Below, one piece after another: positions 1-11,639 of a DNA stretch of 64,000 bases. A program made the translations under genes and the position numbers. Every line of letters begins with the position of its first letter. Position 1 is the stretch's first letter. The notes below the pieces were generated by a model. That model did not search any database. It worked only from the letters and a program-made list of their open reading frames with translations, and was not told the DNA's origin. This DNA comes from Ochotona curzoniae (taxonomy: Eukaryota > Chordata > Mammalia > Lagomorpha > Ochotonidae): the NCBI RefSeq assembly GCF_017591425.1, contig NW_024467101.1, positions 10,738,918 to 10,802,917 on the forward strand, given 5' to 3'.

Positions 1-2065
1 AGAAGCAATCAGCAGGAGCAGTGTAGTTTTGATGGTCTTTATTACTCCAAGGGGCCATGGGGCTGCCCTGTGGGCCCTGCCCTCCTCAGCTAAGCCACAC
101 CAGGTGTTTTGGGGGGATGAATACGCCCATCCTTGCCTCTAATGAAACCAGCTCCTTCCCACTTCATTCATCACTGCCTGAAGAGTGTCAATATTTGTGG
201 GGCAAACAGGCCTGTGATCACCATGGTTTTTAACCAATTACAATTTGCTCTTTATCTCCTCTGACAGGAGGTTATGTTAATATTGAATCAATTCATTCCG
301 GCATAATCTTTGTGCCAAAAAAAAAAAGTGTCTTCAAATATAACATCAAGTCAGGCCTTCTTGTTTTGTGTGTCCAAGCTTGGAACAAGTGTCCCCAAGG
401 ACATCACACTGTCCACTCACATCCACAATACCCATCAGGGTTATCTCCCCAGTGCTTACTCACTATGTCCAACATCACACCGAAGTGTGGTGATGTCTAG
501 TGACAAATGTCCCAATTAAGAGTAGCAGCAATGAAGCCTGGGTCATCAGTTTTGTGAGCACTAACAGAGGCCCTTGGGCCATCAGCAAGCCTGTTTTGGG
601 AGTTCATGGGATACAAGGCACACCAGGACCCCAGCTAGGCCAACACTGAGGCTGAGGTAGAACCTTCAATTGAAAGGGCCTGCAGGTATCACTCAGGGAC
701 TACAAGTAGAATGTGACAGTCCAAAGATAGCAGCAGGTCTGTAGGGAATTTGTTGATGGTCCGGGGCAGAAGTCAAACCATCCCTCCCACACCCACTCAG
801 GTGCTGGAGTTGGACTCCATGGGCTCAAACTCTGACTCCCTCTCTTATCAGCAGGTGACTTTGGATGAATCTTTTAATGCATTCATTACAGTCCCCACCT
901 TGCAAGATTGGGAGAAAAGGAGGGAAATGAGATGGTGAGTGTACATAAGAGAGATTGAGAGGGAGGGAAAGCGGTGCTCCCACCCAGTGCATGTGGGTCA
1001 GAGGTGGCTCTGAAGAGGAAAGCTAAATTCACATTCAAAGGACAGAGAGAGAGGATGCTCACTGGACAGGGGAGGATGTGAGGGGCAGATGCAAAGCCCA
1101 GTGGAGGTCACAGCCAGACAAAGGCAAAGAGGTGGAATCAGGCAGACACTAAGTGAAGAATGATGGGAAGGTAGGATCCTGACAAACACTTCCTGGCAGA
1201 TCAAGTTTAGGAACCTGCACTGTGTGTGCTGAGGGTGATGGAAAGCCCCCCTCAGAGTCTGAGCATCCAAAGCCAAGATTGCATTTAAATTTTCTTGAAA
1301 ATCTACCTCCAAATATCAGGTGCCTGGACAAGACTTGTGGCCAGTGGACCGGAGAGAAATCAGACACAGGAGACACACAACAAGAGCAAGGAAAGAGAGG
1401 AAGGGTGCAGATAAGAGCTCTTTCTAGGGTACAATGACTGGGACTTGGTGATGGCTTTGACCTTGGCAGGAAGAGATGAACACAGACCCAATATGAATCA
1501 GAGAAAACAGCTAAATAATTTGATGCAGACATTCCTTTTTATCAAAAAGCAGGTAACCTAGTTCCTTTTGGGGGGGGAGACAAAAGTCAAAGACATGAAT
1601 CAAATGGTGGACGGTGGGGGAGGCAATCACTTCCCTGGCACCACCATCACTTCCCACCTTCTCCTGGGAGCCAGGTGCCAACATCTGCTACTCACAGATG
1701 TTATTTATGCACAGTGATTGTCTCAATTATATATCTTGGTTGTTGGAATTGCTCCTGTCTCCAGATTAGTTTGTTTCCAGTGGAAACATTCCGTGGGAAT
1801 TAATTAGTAATTGACTCAGACAGAACAGGTGTCATTAGATCAACCTCACATCTTGCCTTGTCTACCTGTTCTGCAAAGTCTTAGAAAAGGCTCGTGTTCA
1901 AAATCTTCTAACAGCAAGCACCCAGGTAGGGGGTGAGGGAACCAACTAGTGGGGTAGCACTATGGTTTTAAACTATTCCCTTGGAGTTTTCCCTTGAGAG
2001 AATGCTTGTAAATCCATGATGATGTGGTTTTGATAGCAATTCCATCAGCTGGGATCACCATGCTC

Positions 2066-2165
2066 CTTATGAGGTGAGAAGACAGAGGTCCTGAAGCAGG
2101 CACAAGACCTGTACATGATAACCTGGTAGTTAAGTGGCAGAAGCAGGATCTGGACCCCAGAGGTG
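2066..2165 (-). mobile_element. MIR fragment (probable)
   Basis: 'ggtgagaagacagaggtcct' and 'agttaagtggcagaagcagg' match the reverse of the MIR core. Ancient. Confidence 0.5.
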
Positions 2166-2752
2166 TGCTGCTCCCACTGCTCCCACTAGAGGCAACTCTA
2201 TGTTTTATCAGGAGAGTCTTTAGCCTCAGGTGATAAATGGAGGCATAACCCAGGCGCCCAGTAGAAGGAACTGGGTGGAAATAGTCCAGCGATTTTCAGA
2301 CAGTGTGAGGCTGGGACCAATGGGCAGCGATGGTGCCTGCACAGGGAGAAGATGCTCTCGGACTCATGCTTCTGGTTGAGCCTGATGTTCTACAAAGCAG
2401 AGATCCAGTGTTTCCACTGGGGCTGGGAGCAAATCATTCTGCACAATCCCCTGGAGCTGTGCCCACCTCCAGTCAGTGGCTTTTTGTAGCTCCCTGTTAC
2501 CCATAGGATAGACCCTGCTCGTGAGGCAAACTCTTTCCTCTGTCCCTGTCCTTCCAGGGCAGTTCAGCTCCACGTCACACTGACTGCACTTCCTTTCTGC
2601 AGGACCCTCTGTCCTGTGATTCCCATTGGGTTCCTCTCCAAAGGCCCACCTATCCAGCCATTTGTTTCCATCTTTAAAGAGACAGCTGATGGAGTGGGCA
2701 CTTGGCCTAACAGTCAAGACAATCTCAGTCCATATTGCAGTATCTGTGTTGG

Positions 2753-2985
2753 ATTTCTGGCTCCGGCTCTGGCTCCGGCTCCTGACTCCATTTTTCTGCT
2801 ACTTGAAATGTTGGGAAGACAGTGGTGATGGCTCAAGGGGATGGATCCCTGCCACCCACATGGGAGACCTAGACCGAGTTCTCAGCTCTCAACTTCAGCC
2901 CAGTTTTTGCAGGCATCTGGGGAGTGACCAGCAGATGGGAACTCTACTTCTCTCTTTGTTCTCTACTCTCTTTCTTTACCTGAAG
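2753..2985 (+). mobile_element. CSINE fragment
   Basis: Middle and 3' part of a lagomorph C repeat: 'ggatccctgccacccacatg', 'ggcatctggggagtgacc' and a pyrimidine-rich tail can be read. The tRNA-like head is missing. Old and diverged. Confidence 0.7.
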
Positions 2986-3490
2986 AACCAAAACCACTAG
3001 CTTCCTTTCCCCCAAACAGTTAAGGACTCCTCTTTCGCTAAGTTCATCCATTGCCTGCCTCCTTGTCAACCAACCTTGGTTTCCTGTCACCCTGCCTTGG
3101 TTTCCTTTCACGTCTACCTCTTGCACGGACTAGGAGTCCCTTCAGGAATAAGACCTTGTCATTTCTCCATCCCTGTCACCCACCCAGCCCGGGCACCTAT
3201 CAGGAAAAAGACCATTTCGGCATTTGTGGGATGAGTGTGGTTCTCTATTCACCATCCTCCTCATCCATGCCATTTCCAGAGTGAAGCTTCCCCCAGTGTG
3301 CCCACAGACACAGTGGAGGAGAAGTAAAAGCCACAGAGGTATCCAGGCTCTTTCTCTTTGGCCCCCATGAGCCATGACCCAGGCCACTTTAGGAAAAGAA
3401 CTTGGGCTGGGTCGTGTCACTTATCAACGGTCATGAAATTAGCAAGTTCTGGACTCATGTTCCTTGACACAAAATTAATTTTAAAATAAG

Positions 3491-3812
3491 TGGGGTGGGG
3501 ATGTGGCACCAGTGGTTGCATCATGACTTGGGACACCAGCTTCCCATATCACAGTGACTGGTTCGAGTCCAGGCTGCTCCATTTCCAATCCAGCTAACGA
3601 TGAACGTTGGGAGGTAGCTGGCAAGGGCTCAAATACCTGGGTCCCTGCCACCCAGGTGGGAGCCCCGGATGGAATTCCTGGCTCCTGGCTTTGGTCCAGC
3701 CCAGCCCTGAATCTTATGGGCCTATAGGGAGAAAACCAGTAGATGGGAGACTTTTGTCTCTGTGTCTCTGTCTTTCAGATCAAGTAAAAAATAAGCAATT
3801 TTTTTTAAGAAA
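3491..3812 (+). mobile_element. CSINE, near full length
   Basis: Head 'ggggtggggatgtggcacc', B-box-like 'ggttcgagtcc', body 'ctcctggctttggtccagcc' and a degenerate A-rich tail. C repeats are tRNA-derived and mobilised by L1. Confidence 0.85.
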
Positions 3813-5039
3813 CAAGAATATCTACCTCTCAGAGCTATGGTGAGGATTGCCTACAGTAACACAATTATTGCTGCTGGTCACACTTCATCTGCAGGTGTCA
3901 GTTCCGAATCAGCTTCCCAGTTTGTCCTTTCTCATCAGGCTCTGTCAGCACCTGCTCACACAGGCGACCATTTCCTCTGATGTAGCAGGTCACGTGAGCC
4001 TCCTAAGGGTCTTCATTTAGCCCTTTCACAATTCATTCTGCACCCTTAAAATATAAAAGGGGATTCAAATAGCCCAGTGGCTCTCATTCACCTGGCAACA
4101 AAACCTGAGCCTTCCGGGACTTGAACATCCTGGTCCATGTCTGCTTCTGTTTCTCTTTCCCCCAGAGTGGTCCAACTGAACCCTCCCACACTAAGAGAGA
4201 CCCCTGTTCCCCATCCTAGAAGCCTGCTCATTTCCTTTCTCACCTAAATCGAGATGTAGGACATTTACTCCTTACCTGCAGCCAGTACTGAGGAGGCAGT
4301 CAGTGGTAAAGCTAGCTTTCTTTCTCTTCCTCCCCTCGCCCATCTGCTCACCCTGCCTGCATCCCCAGAGCCTTTGGGCAAAGGACAAATACCACCCATC
4401 AGAGGGGAGACTCAGTGCCCAGTGTCATCACCACTTTGTTTGATGAGTTCTGACTCCAGCATCCGGGACATGTGTGCTGAGAGCCAAAGCAATCACGTGT
4501 ACCCTGACCTCTGGTGCGCCCGGTCCCATCCTTCTAACAATTTCCATGACAACAGTGAGAGAGAGCCAGGGCTGTGGATTCCCTTTGATGGATGCCGGAT
4601 GTGGGGTTGGGGGAAGAAGGACTTTTAGAAGAATGGGGCTCTTTGATTCTGTGCGAGGCGCCTTCATTAGATAGTACCATTTCCCGAGTACACACATTTT
4701 AACCCTGCAGAAGGAGGCTTCCCATGAATGCATAAAAAAAAAAAGAAAGAAAGCAAAGGAGGGAAAAAACCCCAACTTCTTAATTTCTGTTCTGGAACAT
4801 TCACCTGTAGTGGGGGAGACAGGCTTGGGTGTCATGGTATCAGCAATATTTTGATGATAGGGGACAGGTAGGACACATGGTTCTTTTCCAAAGGTATTGT
4901 GTGAATCTGAGGAGCCTGGCTACTGGCTGAGTGCTCACGGTCTCCTCTGTCCACCCTCAGAGCTCACAGTCCCATCAGCAAACAGGCAGCAGGACACAAT
5001 GGGAGGCACAGGGATCCATGCATCTGTGCTTGGAAGCAC

Positions 5040-5150
5040 AAGCTCCAGACTGGAATCCAGTTCTGTTATATGTTGCTGGGATATCTGGGGCATGTCACTC
5101 GCCACACATGGACAAAATTTCCCAATCTGTCAAATGAGCACATCTCAGCT
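5040..5150 (+). mobile_element. MIR fragment (weak)
   Basis: 'ctccagactggaatccagtt' and 'cccaatctgtcaaatgagca' resemble the MIR order. Weak. Confidence 0.35.
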
Positions 5151-5778
5151 GCTCCTCCCTCCTTTGGGCGTCTCAGGAAGAGTACCTGAGGGATGTATAT
5201 ATAAGGTCCCCACCTGTCCCCCTGTGCAGGACACTGGATAAGGATTCTTCAAAACAGTCAAGGTCCTGAGATACAGCCTCAGGCAGGAGGAGATTAAGTG
5301 TAACACTTGATGCAGCCTGGTACCCTGGGATGGGTCCTAGATGGGTAAACTCTGAATCAAACCTGAATTTAGGTGTTTGCTTGTTTTTAGGTTTTCTGGT
5401 TAAGCTCGTAAGCTCTGCCTAGAAGATTGTACTGTACAGTCAGAACCTGACCTCAGATACTGGGAGCAGAGACAACTCTGATATCTAAGCTTCTACACCT
5501 GGTGCTATACTCTGCTGATGCCCACGTATGCCTTCTGCTGTCCTGGGCATCTGTCCACCACCAGGAAGAAAGAAAGAGCACCAAAGGTCTCCTAGACCAA
5601 CCAGCCTGAGTCCCAGGCCTTCAGTCTCTCCAATCTTTTGCTTCCTCAACTGTTTAATAAAGAGATGGAGTCAATTGAATTCAGTAGAAAGATGCAAAGG
5701 AACTTCAGAACGTTGATAGAATAATGAAATAAAGGTGAGTTGGTTATGTTACAAAATCTTCTGAAATACATGCGTATG

Positions 5779-5886
5779 ATAAGGTCTTCAGAAAGTCCAT
5801 GGAAAACACCTATGATGAATAACCACATGGATTTACAAAACACTGCATCACAATAAATCTCTTTGAATTTCATTTTCCTAACCACT
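5779..5886 (+). mobile_element. Mariner-like short palindromic element
   Basis: Starts 'ggtcttcagaaagtccatgg' and ends 'tttgaatttcattttcc', the two ends of a short non-autonomous element whose ends are near-inverted repeats. The family occurs several more times in this window. I do not recall its database name. Confidence 0.6.
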
Positions 5887-5892
5887 TAGTGT

Positions 5893-6195
5893 TTTTTTAA
5901 TTTGAAAGCTAGAGGGACAGAGACAGACAGAAAGAGATCTCCTTTGTCATCTGATTCACTCCCTACATGCACTCAATAACCAGGACTGGACCAAGTTCAA
6001 GCCAGGAGCCTAGAACTGCATCTGGCTTTCCTATTAGGGCAGAAAGGGTTCAGGTAAAACACTTGAATCATTACCTGTTGTCCTCCAATATGTGCATTAG
6101 CAGAAAGCTGGACTGGATGCTGAACTGAGAATTGAACTCAGGTACTCTAACATGGGATGGCCATTTCAAACAGCGCCAAACCACAGTACCGAATG
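5893..6195 (-). mobile_element. CSINE
   Basis: Reverse complement of the C repeat: A-rich tail first, then 'cagagacagacagaaagaga', 'ctgattcactccct' and the head near 'aaacagcgccaaaccac'. It abuts the mariner-like element at 5.78 kb. Confidence 0.8.
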
Positions 6196-6221
6196 TCCAT
6201 ATAACCCCAAAGAACCTAAAT

Positions 6222-6432
6222 TTCTTAAGATTTGTTTGTTTCTTCATTGGGAGAAGTGATGGGAGAGAGAGAGAGGGAGGGAGAAAGAGAATGAGCTTCC
6301 ACATGCTGATTCATTCCCAAATGGCTACAATGGCTTGAACTGGACCAGGCTGAAGCCAAGAACCAATAACTTCTTTGGATCTCCCCTGTGGTTGGCAGGG
6401 ATTCACACACTTGGACCACCTGATACCACCAA
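6222..6432 (-). mobile_element. CSINE, 5'-truncated
   Basis: Minus-strand C repeat tail and body ('gagagagagagggagggaga', 'ctgattcattcccaaatgg'), breaking off near 'cttggaccacctgatacc'. Its head is missing. Confidence 0.75.
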
Positions 6433-6454
6433 ACACATTAGTAGGGACCTATGG

Positions 6455-6550
6455 GTTCATCATACCCAGGTTCTGCCACTTTCCAGTTGTGTGGCTTTGT
6501 GTAAATCACCCAGCTCCCTCCCCTTCAATCACTTCCTCCAGTGAGCTATC
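6455..6550 (+). mobile_element. MIR fragment (probable)
   Basis: 'ttctgccactttccagttgt' then 'gtggctttgtgtaaatcacc' is the MIR core. Confidence 0.5.
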
Positions 6551-7224
6551 CTGAGTCCATCCTGTGACAATGTGCATGGGAGGTTCCAGAAAGCAACAGG
6601 TGAGGGGCCAAGCTCATATCCTGGGCAGCACCAACGGCCTTCCACTCACCGCTCAAATGGTCACAGTTGGTTATGATTACAACTGTTCTATGAAATGAGT
6701 TGTTGGGTACAGTGGACTTACACCAGCTCCCTGCACACCTAGGCTATGTGATAACAGCCTAGTGCACAAAGGGCCATTAAGAAGAAAACAACATGAGGCT
6801 AAATCTAGTGCAAGAATGAACTAATTAAGGGGCACAGTCAACATGAGATATGTGAGGCTGCTGCCAGCATAACAGGGCACACAATTTTACAGTCATTTTT
6901 TAGAAGTAGAAGGTGTACACTCCAAAACACACATAAAAAGCATAGCATAATAGAGAAGCCAGTCACACAAATGTTTATGATCAAGTATTAGGTGCTATCT
7001 GTAATTGTGTGTGTTTGAGAAGACGAACGGTGCTGTTAAGTCTGTGCATGTCAGCATCAACACAAAAATATGATGCACTGCATATCAACACTGGGGTAGA
7101 TACACATCAGCAGGAAGTCATCTCTGAGACCATCTTATGGGGCCACAGTAATATTTACAGTCCCTTTTTGACTGTGTTATGCTATGTTTGACAATGTTTG
7201 TTTCCTACCCAGCCCTCGTGCTCA

Positions 7225-7348
7225 CCAAACTTATACACATCAACACATATACCACATATAGACACAGACACGTGTGCACACACATACACAAACATAGACA
7301 TGCATATGCATATACACACATAGACATCACACACGTACACATGCGCTA
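7225..7348. repeat. CA/TA-rich imperfect simple repeat
   Basis: About 120 bases of mixed ACAC, ATAC and ATGC units alternating purine and pyrimidine. It begins about 235 bp downstream of exon 13. Confidence 0.85.
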
Positions 7349-7582
7349 TACTCAGCCATTCTGGCCCAAGGCCTGACCTGGCCAAGCTGTCAAGCCAGCA
7401 TTGAAGATGGCAACAGGATTCCTCCTCATCTTCTAGGGGGAATCTCCTAGCCTCGCCATGGCCCTTGCAGGTCTGCAAAGGTCTAGAGACTGGGTCATGG
7501 TCCCAGCACACCAAGGAGAGACAGCCATTCTTGCCCAGCTGCAGCATCCTTCTCCCTCCCAGCCCCTCCAGAGGACACATAC

Positions 7583-7735
7583 CTGGCTGTGCACTTTGTC
7601 CAGTTCCTCCTTGCTGACTGACGTCTTGCTCTCCTCCATGGTCCCCAGAAGGAGCTGCACGTCTGACAGCAGCGCATGTGTCCTCTTGAGGTCCCTCCGA
7701 AGACGCTTCTCCACGTCAAAGTCACGATGGCCAAT
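7583..7735 (-). CDS. MYO18B: MYO18B window exon 13: coiled coil, last exon in window
   Basis: 153 bp, 51 codons, phase 0/0. It reads IGHRDFDVEKRLRRDLKRTH, then ALLSDVQLLLGTMEESKTSV and SKEELDKVHSQ. The middle block is the best single marker for MYO18B over MYO18A. Acceptor GACTTCCAG, donor GTATGT. The next coding exon, expected to start with LEQSE-like heptads, is not found between here and position 1. Confidence 0.96.
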
Positions 7736-10700
7736 CTGGAAGTCAGGGAGACCCAAGAGTTTAGATGACAAAGCAGTGGCCCAGGGTTCCAAGTTCTCCA
7801 AAATCCCAGCTCCCTGGATTCACATCCTGCTTTTCACACTGTGCAACCTTGAATAAGACCCTTCTCCTCCCCAGCCTCAGTCTCCTCATTTGCAAAATGG
7901 AACTGGACCAGCTTTGTGGGGGCTGATGTGAAAATTAAACTCAGGCTCAAAGGCCTGACACAGACTGTGCACAGCAACCTTGAGTCAATCATGAGTGTTG
8001 TTGTATGGAGCCAACAAGACTGTTCTCATAGTGTTCACTTTCATAAACTTTGTGGTGGGCCCGGTACAATAGCTCAACTGGCGAATTCTTCCCTTGTAAG
8101 TGCCAATAGACTATATGGGCACCAGTTCGTGTCCCGACTGCTCCATTTCATATCTAGCTCCCTACCTGTGGCCTGGGAAGGCAGTGGAGGATAGCCCAAA
8201 GCCTTAGGACCCTGCACCTGTGTGAGAGACCTGGAAGAAGCTCCTATCTCCTGGCTTTAGATCAGCTCAGCTCTGGCTGTTGCAGCCGTTTGGGGAGTAG
8301 ACCTGCAGACAGTTGTTTCTGTCTGTCCTTCTCTCTGTAAACCTTTCCAGTACAAATAAACAATTTTTTCAAAAAAAAAATTCCTGATGACCCCCAAGTA
8401 TGTATAAATTTTGAAATTTTGGCACCAAAAGTCAATTTATCTTTTAGCTGGCTTTCAGCAAACGTTCTGAAGTACCCATCTACAAGCTGTACAAGTAGGA
8501 TTTAGTTTGTTTCACTGTTCTACACCTCCGTGAATAGTAACTGAATTCCTTGGGAAGACCTAAGTCAACCTTTACGGAGTTCAAGTCCCTTGAGGTCAGG
8601 AAGGTGAGATCATTTTCTACAGAGGAGTACTGCCCAGGGATGAGCACATTCCTGTCCGCCCCACCCCCAACTCCCACACCCAGAAAGTTGAATTTTCAGG
8701 GAGTCACTGTCATTTGAGTCCTGAAGAAGCCACATCCAGGACAGGGTACCACAGAGTGACATGACGTTTCCTTGGCAACCCCCCAGTAGCCAGCGATACA
8801 TGTTGAGACAAAGCAGAGGAAATGCAGAATCAACACACTGGGGCTCCTACACATGATCCAGTTGTTCATAGGGGCCTCAAGACCAACAGCCACACATTGG
8901 AAAAACAAAGGGCTGGGGTGGCTGAAGTAGCTGCTTTCGAAGCCTGCATCCCACCCACAGCAGAATCTTTGTTCAAGACTTGGTTACTCCTCAGTGCTGT
9001 TTCAGTTCCCTGCTAATGTAGCTACAAGGGAGTAGAACTTGGCTCATGTCCTCTGGTCCCTGCCACCCATGTGGGTGGCCTGGTTGCAGCCCCCAAATGG
9101 TTGCAGGCATTTGAGAAGTGAACCAGCAGTTAGAAGATCTCTTTATATATCTCCGTTTATGTCATCTTGCCTTTCAAATAAATAAATAAATCTTTTTTTA
9201 AAGAACTTGCATTATTTTTAACATATTGTTTACCCAATACTATGTCAATTAATTCCATAATGTTGTATATTGATACTGAGGTTTTGTTGGGGCTTTTAAC
9301 TGACCGGATCTTTACTCTGTTAGCCCTATCTTCAGACTAGAGAAGGTCTCCCCAAGAGGCCACTGAACTTATCTGGACAATAAGACGCTAGACTTTATGC
9401 TAGATATGTGTTTGCAAGGAACGAATCTCAACTGAACTTGAACTGTGGTTATGCATCAAGGTGGAGGAATCCACCATGGGGGGAGGGGTATAGGAGGGGT
9501 GGGGGGAATCCCCAGTGCCTATAAAACTGTATCACATAATACAATGTTAACAACAATAAAAAAAAAAAGAAAGTTTAAATAGTGGATTTGGAACTACCTC
9601 CATGGCATAACACGTTAAAGCCTCCACCTATGGTGCCAACATTCCACATAGGTGTTGGATCGAGTCACAGATATTCCACTTCTAATCCAGCTCCCTGCTA
9701 ATGACCTAGAAAGGCAATGAGGACTACCTCAAGTCCATGGGCTCTAGACCTAAATGGGATACCCAAAGGAAGCTCCTCGTGGTCCCTGGCTTTGGACCAA
9801 CCCAGCTCCCGCCATTGCATCCTGGAATGAACTAGTGGAAGTTAAGTGGATTAGCATGTCCAAGAGAAACCAACTGTCCCTTTACTGGACACTTCAGAAG
9901 ACCAAAGAAAAGAACACAACATCATCCATGTAAAGGAAAAGATTTTTAAAACTGGGGTGCAAGTGCCTCAACACTGAGGCTTAGTTATCACACACCTGGG
10001 AATCTGTGCCTTGCTCATACCATATGCTCAAGAATGCTCAGAATGTTCCAGAATATTCTAGAATAAACACAAGACTGAGAATGGGGTGGCTCAATCTTTA
10101 AGTCCAGATTCAATGATTTGATGTGGTTCTGATCTCAACTGAATCACATCACCTATCTGAACCAGAGTTTCTCACACCACAGAAAAGAGAATTCATGAAA
10201 ATCCCATCCTCCATATTGAGATAAGACAAGGATCAGACATGATAATGGATTGCTTAGCACTTTGTGTGTTGTCAAATGCTTTACAAATAGAATGGATTAT
10301 GAGTTTTGTCTGATGACCTAGAATGTGTTCCTTGAGATTTCATATTACTATTTCTCTCCTGTAGGCTTCAAATTCTTTGAAAAATGACTTGGTTCTTAGA
10401 ATATAGCCTCTTTTCTCTCAGATGTATTGCTTTGGTAATCTTGCAATGCTGGTCTAAAACATGCATCTTTTGAACTCGCTGAACAGCCGAGGGCTGGGCT
10501 CTATGCCAAGTTCTTTGTCCCATGACTACGTTAACTTCTGGGACAATTTCTTAAAAGCAGACATTTGTTATTATTGCTTTCATGAAAGTAGTAATCGCTT
10601 TCATGTATCGACAGCCTTCTAAATGCCGTTTACTATTGGAAGACTTCGTGGTTTGTTAATATGTTAGTCATGATGAATTCATGGGAGTGTGTATCATTAG

Positions 10701-11607
10701 GATTCTAGTGTCAGATGATGAAAGTGACATCTTTTATCCCAAGATCAGCAGTAGGAGAGGAACCCACAACACTTCTGGTTGGAAGGAAGGACTTTTAGTA
10801 AGATATGCCATGAGACTGGGATGTTTGGCTTTTGCCATTAACAACAACAACAAAAACAAAACAAAACAAACAAACAAACAACTTCAGGGTGGGAAGAGAA
10901 CTGGGAAAAAAAATTAGGTTTGAAAGGGATTAGGAAGTAGGATTTAACTACATTCAGCTAGGAGAAGGGCAGGAAGGATATTTTAAGTGGAAGATATCAG
11001 AGAGAGGAGCCAAGACAGGTGGCAAACAGGCTGGCATATGCAACTCCAGGTGACTGACATGAGGCTCTAAAGCCCTGAATAAAGGCAGGCAATACGAAGA
11101 GATGTGACCAAGGGCTCTCGTATGTACCATCAAGGGGGAAACAAACAGCTGCTAACACTGATATGGATGAACACATGACCTGCCCATGGTTATACTGCCA
11201 TTAAGTGGCTATTCAAAGCCTTGAGCCCAGGTAGTCCATCCCTAGGATCTCTAACCACTGCACTAGGATGCCCAGTGGGGCTGCCACCTCAACCCAGGTT
11301 TCCTTTCTCTAGAACCTGGATTTTGTACTCTGACAATACCTGAGCAGCATGCTTTGCCCCACTCCCAGTTTTGCCTCAGCTGTTGTGTTGTGTGTGTTCC
11401 CAAAGTTCTTTCAACTGTCCCATGGGACAAGCAGGTCTCAGCGATATTCACTGCTGTCCAGGCAGCAAGAATGGCTCAGATTCTTCAGCCCACCGTAACA
11501 GGAAGTGCCCTGAGAGTGCTGTTACCATGTCTTCTGCAGAGGGGACACCACACTCAAAAGTCACAGCAAAATCCCAGATTGCATCCTGCATCGCATACCC
11601 ACCTGCC

Positions 11608-11639
<32 letters not shown>

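Larger units (their letters stand above)
1..7582 (-). other. MYO18B intron after window exon 13 (incomplete)
   Basis: No exon-like sequence seen. It holds CSINE copies at 2.75, 3.5, 5.9 and 6.2 kb, weak MIR fragments at 2.07, 5.04 and 6.46 kb, a mariner-like element at 5.78 kb and a purine-pyrimidine alternating CA-rich tract at 7.23-7.35 kb. The rest looks unique. A repeat-free, A/T-rich block near 1.7-1.85 kb carries homeodomain-like and AP-1-like sites. Confidence 0.85.

Noticed and set aside
998..1532. Minus-strand open frames of 104 and 127 residues
   Set aside because: They overlap each other in different frames, have no domain, no coiled-coil pattern and no fit to the next expected MYO18B exon.
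7182..7580. Minus-strand frame rich in Val, Cys and Tyr after exon 13
   Set aside because: The Y/V/C-rich part is the translated CA/TA simple repeat beyond the donor site.
7583..7735. Assignment to MYO18A or a conventional myosin II
   Set aside because: The rod blocks are of MYO18 type, and sequence such as LLSDVQLLLGTME plus large introns fit MYO18B better than MYO18A. Myosin II rods differ throughout.
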